Assembly (NCBI GenBank): GCA_964608925.1
Contig: CAZSQD010000002.1
Span: forward strand, 1 to 47,290
DNA from: GCA-2733415 sp964608925
GTDB taxonomy: Bacteria > Bacteroidota > Bacteroidia > Flavobacteriales > Flavobacteriaceae
Reading direction: 5' to 3'
Length of the DNA: 47,290 bases
Notes under the pieces: generated by a model
Seen by the model: only the letters and a program-made list of their open reading frames with translations
What the model was told of the DNA's origin: nothing
Database searches by the model: none
Shown: positions 42,574-47,290 of the stretch, in pieces
How the letters are laid out: the number at the start of each line of letters is the position of its first letter
Position numbering within the stretch: the stretch's first letter is position 1
Position numbers and translations under genes: made by a program

Positions 42574-44100
42574 ATGTTACAAGAAGTTAGAGTTCGTTTT
42601 GCTCCAAGTCCTACAGGACCTTTACATATTGGCGGAGTACGTACTGCATTATTCAATTACCTTTTCGCTAAAAAAAATAAAGGTACCTTTATTTTACGTA
42701 TTGAAGATACCGATCAAAATCGTTTTGTACCCGAAGCTGAAAGTTATATTAACAATAGCTTAAACTGGTGTAATATACCGTATGATGAAGGACCAGATAA
42801 ACCAGGTAAATACGGACCTTACAAGCAAAGTGAACGTAAAGAAATTTATGCAACTCATTGTGAAAAACTAATTAATAGCGGGCATGCCTATTATGCTTTT
42901 GATACGCCAGAAAGTTTAGATGCACACCGTAAAGACCATGAAGTAAAAGGTAAAACTTTTATTTACAATTGGCACAATCGTTTAAAATTAGATAATAGTT
43001 TAGTTTTAAATACTAAAGAAGTACAGCAACGTATAGCAAATGGAGATAAATATGTAGTGCGTTTTAAGAGTCCGCAAGATGAAATTTTAATTTTACAAGA
43101 TGAAATCCGCGGGGAAATTAAAATAGATACCAATGTATTAGATGATAAAATATTATTTAAAAGTGATGGGATGCCAACCTATCATTTAGCTAATATTGTA
43201 GATGATCACTTAATGAAAATTAGTCACGTAATACGTGGTGAAGAGTGGTTACCATCCATGGCATTACATATATTATTGTATAAAGCATTTGGTTGGGAAG
43301 CACCTAAATTTGCACATTTACCTTTAATTTTAAAACCAACAGGTAAAGGAAAATTAAGTAAAAGAGATGGTGATAAAGGTGGTTTTCCAGTATTTCCGTT
43401 AGAGTGGAAAACAGCCGATACTACTTCTCGTGGATTTAAAGAAGATGGTTATTTACCAGAAGCTGTAGTTAACTTTTTAGCCTTTTTAGGTTGGAATCCT
43501 GGTACGGAACAAGAATTATTTACTTTACAAGAACTGGTTGATGATTTTAGTTTAGAACGTGTAAATAAAGCAGGAGCTAAATTTGATCCTGAAAAAGCAA
43601 AATGGTTTAACCAACAATATTTTGTAAAACAAGAAGATGCTAAAATAGCTGAAGATTTTATTAATTTTAATGGCGATAAAAAAGCGGTGATTTCAACTGT
43701 ATTAGAGAAATCAAATCATACTAATTATCTACAACAAGTTGTTGGTTTGGTTAAAGAACGCGCTGTTTTTGTAAATGATTTATGGGAGTTAAGTAGTTTC
43801 TTTTTTGAAGCACCAACCCAATATGATGCAAAAGCATTAAAAAAAGCGATAAAAGAAGATACCCCTACATTAATACAAGAATTAATAGTTGTTTTAGAGG
43901 GTATTACTGATTTTACTACAGAGAATATTCAAAACACCGTAAAAGAGTGGATAACCACTAAAGAAATAGGTTTTGGTAAAGTAATGCAACCTTTACGTTT
44001 AAGTTTAGTAGGCGCAATGAAAGGACCAGATGTTTTTGAAATTATCAACCTGTTAGGTAAACAAGAAACTATAGATAGGTTAAAAGCGATTGTAAAATAG
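42574..44100 (+). CDS. gltX: glutamyl-tRNA synthetase
   Basis: A 508-residue class I synthetase charging tRNA-Glu. The HIGH-type motif is FAPSPTGPLHIGG (HIGG at about 18-21), and the KMSKS-type motif is KLSKRDGDKGG near 261. The GRIEDTDQNR-like IEDTDQNRFVPEAE and VRFKSP are typical of GluRS. The C-terminal helical anticodon domain is normal in length. The window also has GlnRS, so this GltX should be discriminating. A strong terminator follows. Confidence 0.96.
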   Translation: MLQEVRVRFAPSPTGPLHIGGVRTALFNYLFAKKNKGTFILRIEDTDQNRFVPEAESYINNSLNWCNIPYDEGPDKPGKYGPYKQSERKEIYATHCEKLINSGHAYYAFDTPESLDAHRKDHEVKGKTFIYNWHNRLKLDNSLVLNTKEVQQRIANGDKYVVRFKSPQDEILILQDEIRGEIKIDTNVLDDKILFKSDGMPTYHLANIVDDHLMKISHVIRGEEWLPSMALHILLYKAFGWEAPKFAHLPLILKPTGKGKLSKRDGDKGGFPVFPLEWKTADTTSRGFKEDGYLPEAVVNFLAFLGWNPGTEQELFTLQELVDDFSLERVNKAGAKFDPEKAKWFNQQYFVKQEDAKIAEDFINFNGDKKAVISTVLEKSNHTNYLQQVVGLVKERAVFVNDLWELSSFFFEAPTQYDAKALKKAIKEDTPTLIQELIVVLEGITDFTTENIQNTVKEWITTKEIGFGKVMQPLRLSLVGAMKGPDVFEIINLLGKQETIDRLKAIVK

Positions 44101-44116
44101 TTCCCCCCTTTAAAGT

Positions 44117-44151
44117 CATAAAAAAATCTGCAAGTTGCAGGTTTTTTTATG
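44117..44151 (+). terminator. terminator after gltX
   Basis: A 17-bp stem with one G-T pair, CATAAAAAAATCTGCAA / TTGCAGGTTTTTTTATG, 17 bp after the stop at 44100. Confidence 0.9.
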
Positions 44152-44159
44152 GTATTTTC

Positions 44160-44355
44160 GCTTAACGTTTAGCTATGAATAGTACGGGGCAGAAAATCCA
44201 CAGATTTTCGTATCGGCACAAGCCAAAGCTTTTAAATTTTGTTTTAACTTTGTCGTTTTAAAATCCAAATGTTAGAAGTTTGGCGACTATGTAAATATAC
44301 ACAAACCCTTGGGTTATACGCCAAAACCCGTATTATTTTATAGGTGTTGTTAGTC
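44160..44355. repeat. gene-free cassette-like boundary sequence
   Basis: A GC-richer non-coding stretch than its surroundings, between the gltX terminator and an unknown gene. It starts with GCTTAACGTTTAGC (imperfect palindrome) and includes GAAAATC CACA GATTTTC (hairpin, 44192-44209). It ends with ACCCGTATTATTTTATAGGT, GTTGTTAG. It looks like the conserved non-coding end of an inserted gene cassette in Flavobacteriaceae as I remember such sequences; no second copy is in the window. Confidence 0.4.
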
Positions 44356-44949
44356 CTAGTTAATTTCACTTTTATTTATAAGATCAAATACTTGTCCATT
44401 ATATATTTTTTCAAAATAGTCAGCTTTCTCAAGGGTTTCTAATTCTCGTTTAGCTTGCTTCTTTATTTTTTTATTTATTCTTTTAGATTGTAGAATATTA
44501 TTCAAAGAGTCCTTTTTGCTTTTTATAACTAAGATAGTCTCCAGATACTTTTGAGTAATATCAGATTGTCTATTATATAATACCTTCATTTCATATGGAA
44601 TCTCAACTTGTAGAAGATATAGTTTATAGAATTTTATATCATTTTCAGCAAATTTTTCTTTGTAAATATGCTCAGCAACTAGTCCCATTTTGTCTATTAC
44701 AGTGGTATACATTTCTATTGCGTCATAGAAATCCAAAGAGTCAATAATCTTTGAGTTTATCTCCTTAATTAATGGGTTATGTTTATCGAAATTATAATCA
44801 CTTCCGTGTTGTATTGAAAGCTTGATTCCTACTTTAGTACCATACTTTGTTTTTAAATCTAAATTATAAGAGCTTCTTTTTTGACTGTGACATTTAAAAC
44901 CAAAAATGATTAAAATTACTAAGAATATAAAGTTTTTTTTATATTTCAT
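44356..44949 (-). CDS. hypothetical secreted protein, 197 residues
   Basis: Not a family I recognise. A signal peptide (FIFLVILIIFGFKCHSQ) is probably cleaved after the CHS region; the residue before Cys is Lys, so it is a poor lipobox. The remainder is helical and charged, with a Lys-rich coiled-coil stretch near 140-175 (KSKKDSLNNILQSKRINKK) and a Tyr-rich middle (YDAIEMYTTVI, FYKLYLLQVEIPYEMK). It is flanked by non-coding sequences unlike the adjacent operons (44160-44355 and 44950-45079), suggesting that it is an insertion. Confidence 0.65.
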   Translation of the reverse strand: MKYKKNFIFLVILIIFGFKCHSQKRSSYNLDLKTKYGTKVGIKLSIQHGSDYNFDKHNPLIKEINSKIIDSLDFYDAIEMYTTVIDKMGLVAEHIYKEKFAENDIKFYKLYLLQVEIPYEMKVLYNRQSDITQKYLETILVIKSKKDSLNNILQSKRINKKIKKQAKRELETLEKADYFEKIYNGQVFDLINKSEIN

Positions 44950-45079
44950 CTTGAAGTTTTATAATTAGGGCTAACTTGTTAAGAATATGAATCCGTTTTA
45001 ATACCGAATAACTCGGTACAAGTGAATTTACATTCAGAGCTAAGCGAAGATAACGTTTTTTGAGCAGCAAGTCAAGTTT

Positions 45080-45529
45080 TTATTGAATAGTTAAAATCTC
45101 AATTTTTTGCTTATTAAATACTACTGCATCGCCTTTTTCTTTACCAAAAAGTAGTTTTCCTATAGGAGAATTTAATGCAATAACATAATAATCATGATTA
45201 TTGATGTTTACTAAACCTCTGCCAATAGCTATAAAATAAATACCTTTATTAGTAGTAACTAAACTACCTAAACTTATTTTTGTAGAGATTTTTTTAATAT
45301 CAATACGGTTTAAAACATGTTGTAAACGCTCAATTTCTATATATTGATTACCCGCTTTTTCACGTTCCAATTGTAGCATAGCCCTACCTGTTTCATGCTT
45401 ATCACCCGCACTACTTTTGGTTTCAGATTGTAAGGATTGTTGAATGGAACTGATTAAGTTTTGAACTACTTGATATCGGTTTTCTACAAATTGTAGGGTG
45501 TCATTATATAATATTTCTTTGATGTTCAT
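45080..45529 (-). CDS. GreA/GreB C-terminal-domain-like protein
   Basis: A 149-residue cytosolic protein. The N-terminal half (about 1-75) is helical with a charged pattern (YQVVQNLISSIQQSLQSETK, GDKHETGRAMLQLEREKAGN), like a shortened Gre coiled coil. The C-terminal half has the FKBP-like Gre fold features: SLGSLVTTNKGIYFIAIG, VIALNSPIGKLLFGKEKGD and the end KQKIEILTIQ, where SP.G..L.GK.GD is the GreA-end motif. Similar flavobacterial proteins are sometimes mislabelled as 3-oxoacyl synthases. A role at RNA polymerase is plausible but unproven. It is 21 bp downstream of the DadA-like gene. Confidence 0.75.
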   Translation of the reverse strand: MNIKEILYNDTLQFVENRYQVVQNLISSIQQSLQSETKSSAGDKHETGRAMLQLEREKAGNQYIEIERLQHVLNRIDIKKISTKISLGSLVTTNKGIYFIAIGRGLVNINNHDYYVIALNSPIGKLLFGKEKGDAVVFNKQKIEILTIQ

Positions 45530-45549
45530 TTTTGTTTAATTTATTTTAG

Positions 45550-46659
45550 CTATAGTAATTCTGCCAATTCTTTTCCTACCAAACTACCAATAGCAATACC
45601 CATACCTCCTAAACGTACTCCGCAGTAGATATTATTTGACACTTGTTTTACAATCGGTTTTTTTTGATTTCCTACTCCCATAATACCACTCCAAGCATAA
45701 TCAATTTCAAACGGAGTATTGGGTAAAATAGTGGTTTTTAATAATTCGGTTAATTTATTTTGAACAAGAGCGGAAGTGGTCATTTTTGTAGTTTCCTCAG
45801 CTTTAAAATCAAGGTTTCTACCGCCACCAAATAAAATACGATTATTAATATTTCTGAAATAGTAATAACCTTCATCCAAATGAAAAGTCCCTTTTATTTT
45901 TAAATTGGGTATTGGTTTAGTTATTAATACTTGTGCACGTGCCGGCAGTACATTTTCTTTTAGTAGTTGTTGCGCAAATCCATTGGTAGTAATCAGTAAT
46001 TTTTGTGTAGTAAACTCTTGTAAATTAGTCTGTAATTTTACATTTGAACCCGTTTCTGTATACTTTAAAAGCTCACAATTATTTATAATTTTAATTCCTT
46101 TTGAAAGTACAATTTGCAGTAAAGCGCTCATCATTTTACCAGTATCTATCTGTCCTTCTAATAAATTAAAAATAGCATTTTGATGTACTTTTTTAAAACC
46201 AAAAGGAGTTCTTTTTTCTTTAAAAACAGGTTGTTTAAAAAGAGGTAATAATAATGTATTTATAGGTTCAATTTTTTGAATACAATTGTCATACAAATGG
46301 GTGTTAGGTAAAAATAATTCATAATTCCCATTTTGTTGAAAATCAATAGTGGTATCCCCTAAAGTTGACCGTAATAACTGTAGGCCTTCCCATCGTTTTT
46401 GAACCAAATTAAAAACCTCTTGTTCGGTATGATTTTGTAAATCAGATAGCATTTCTGAAATACTACCAAAACAAGCAAAACCTGCATTTTTGGTACTTGC
46501 CCCTTGAGGTAAAACTCCTTTTTCAATAATAGTAATTTTAGCTTTTGGGTGTTTTTTAGCAAGTATTAATGCGGTATTTAAACCAACAATACCACTCCCA
46601 ACTATTGTATAATCAATATTGGTAAACCATTCTTTTTTTTCCCAATAACTTAATTTCAT
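45550..46659 (-). CDS. FAD-dependent oxidoreductase, DadA/glycine-oxidase-like
   Basis: A 369-residue flavoprotein of the DAO family. The FAD motif is YTIVGSGIVGLNTALILAKKH near residues 17-37 and the second FAD segment is GASTKNAGFACFGS. The C-terminal WSGIMGVGNQKKPIV..NIYCGVRLGGMGIAIGSLVGKELAELL is the usual end. Such enzymes oxidise amino acids or secondary amines; the substrate is unknown. The ATG at 46659 is accepted because the FAD motif begins soon after it. It probably shares a transcript with the Gre-like gene. Confidence 0.88.
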   Translation of the reverse strand: MKLSYWEKKEWFTNIDYTIVGSGIVGLNTALILAKKHPKAKITIIEKGVLPQGASTKNAGFACFGSISEMLSDLQNHTEQEVFNLVQKRWEGLQLLRSTLGDTTIDFQQNGNYELFLPNTHLYDNCIQKIEPINTLLLPLFKQPVFKEKRTPFGFKKVHQNAIFNLLEGQIDTGKMMSALLQIVLSKGIKIINNCELLKYTETGSNVKLQTNLQEFTTQKLLITTNGFAQQLLKENVLPARAQVLITKPIPNLKIKGTFHLDEGYYYFRNINNRILFGGGRNLDFKAEETTKMTTSALVQNKLTELLKTTILPNTPFEIDYAWSGIMGVGNQKKPIVKQVSNNIYCGVRLGGMGIAIGSLVGKELAELL

Positions 46660-46822
46660 TATTTATAAGTTTAATAGCAGATTGGATACCCAATCCTGAT
46701 AATTATAGAGCGGTTTAATTTACCTAAAGTATTATCTCAAAACTTAATACCTCATAGTACTTAGATAGCGGAAGTTTATAGAAACAATAAAAGGTTATCC
46801 TTCCACCGATTTAAAGGTAATA

Positions 46823-46851
46823 AAAAAAGCTCCTAATAAAGGAGCTTTTTT
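46823..46851 (-). terminator. terminator of accC
   Basis: A stem AAAAAAGCTCC / GGAGCTTTTTT around a 7-base loop, 24 bp past the accC stop on the minus strand. Confidence 0.85.
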
Positions 46852-46874
46852 ATGTAATATATAATAGTATTCTT

Positions 46875-47290
46875 TTAGATAGTACTTTTGTTCGGTTTTT
46901 CCATTTCAAAAGTATCCATAAAAGCAGTGGTATAATCACCTGCCACATAAGCAGGATCATCCATTAATTGTCTATGAAAAGGGATGGTTGTTTTAATACC
47001 TTCAATAATAAACTCATCTAAAGCACGTTTCATTTTAGCAATTGCTTCTTCACGTGTTTGTGCAGTAGTAATTAACTTTGCAATCATAGAATCATAATTA
47101 GGTGGTATCATATAACCCGCATATACATGTGTGTCTAAACGCACTCCATGACCTCCAGGGGCATGTAAAGTAGTAATTACTCCTGGTGACGGACGAAAAT
47201 CATTATATGGATCCTCAGCATTGATACGACACTCAATAGCGTGTAATTTTGGCAAATAATTTTCACCTGAAATTTTAACACCTGAAGCCA
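46875..47290 (-). CDS. accC: acetyl-CoA carboxylase biotin carboxylase subunit, C-terminal part
   Basis: The gene runs off the right edge of the window; only the last about 138 residues are visible. The visible text begins ASGVKISGENYLPKLHAIEC (upstream of the first in-frame start codon in the window) and continues RINAEDPYNDFRPSPGVITT, GVRLDTHVYAGYMIPPNYDSMIAK and IEGIKTTIPFHRQLMDDPAY. These are the C-terminal signatures of the AccC biotin carboxylase, which carboxylates biotin on AccB in fatty acid synthesis. The stop lies just before a terminator. Confidence 0.95.
   Translation of the reverse strand, partial: ASGVKISGENYLPKLHAIECRINAEDPYNDFRPSPGVITTLHAPGGHGVRLDTHVYAGYMIPPNYDSMIAKLITTAQTREEAIAKMKRALDEFIIEGIKTTIPFHRQLMDDPAYVAGDYTTAFMDTFEMEKPNKSTI

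Noticed and set aside
1..47290. CRISPR arrays, rRNA genes, complete insertion sequences
   Set aside because: No regularly spaced repeats, no rRNA-like text and no transposase reading frame were seen.

Overview
The window comes from an AT-rich Bacteroidota chromosome, almost certainly a marine-type Flavobacteriaceae. The grounds are Bacteroidota promoter elements (TAnnTTTG), a type IX secretion C-terminal sorting domain, lipoproteins with short FSC/TAC lipoboxes, and family-typical genes (DUF2480, DUF4175, DUF4837, a J-domain/KTSC protein). All gene calls are from reading translated sequence; no database search was possible.

Layout. Positions 63-8518 (minus strand) hold a suf iron-sulfur assembly cluster, read leftward: sufA-like HesB protein, a nonsense-mutated four-helix-bundle gene, sufB, a small lipoprotein, sufC, sufD, sufS, a META-domain lipoprotein, sufE, a SufT/DUF59 protein and DUF2480. 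Positions 8.6-12.7 kb carry a HAD phosphatase next to an aldonolactone-oxidase-like flavoprotein, a DoxX membrane protein, an ECF sigma factor and a beta-barrel protein. Positions 12.8-15.6 kb carry a stomatin-like protein, a YceI lipoprotein and a T9SS cargo protein whose flanks share direct and inverted repeats. Next come a J-domain/KTSC protein, glutaminyl-tRNA synthetase, folB and tRNA-Cys. Directly after the tRNA is a two-gene accessory cassette (DUF3800 plus an unrecognised 179-residue protein with a toxin-nuclease-like C-terminus).

Positions 20.7-34.5 kb are mostly housekeeping: a LysE exporter, metK behind a candidate SAM-II-type riboswitch, a ferredoxin reductase/ferredoxin pair, DUF4837, an MltD-like transglycosylase, pgk, holB, an OmpH-like protein, deoC, deoD, a PLP decarboxylase and an alpha carbonic anhydrase. 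Positions 34.6-44.1 kb contain a methyltransferase pair, mnmG, ybeY, a large DUF4175 protein and gltX. Three perfect TGTTCCACGTGGAACA palindromes (parS-like) lie on both sides of mnmG, one forming the last codons of ybeY. The 654-bp AT-rich gap before gltX has degenerate DnaA-box-like words. Together these suggest the replication origin or centromere domain is near. The right end holds a cassette-like insertion with an unknown secreted protein, a Gre-like protein, a DadA-like oxidoreductase and the 3' end of accC.

The most interesting signals are the parS cluster with a site embedded in ybeY, the metK riboswitch, the tRNA-Cys-adjacent DUF3800 cassette, and several candidate interspersed repeats.
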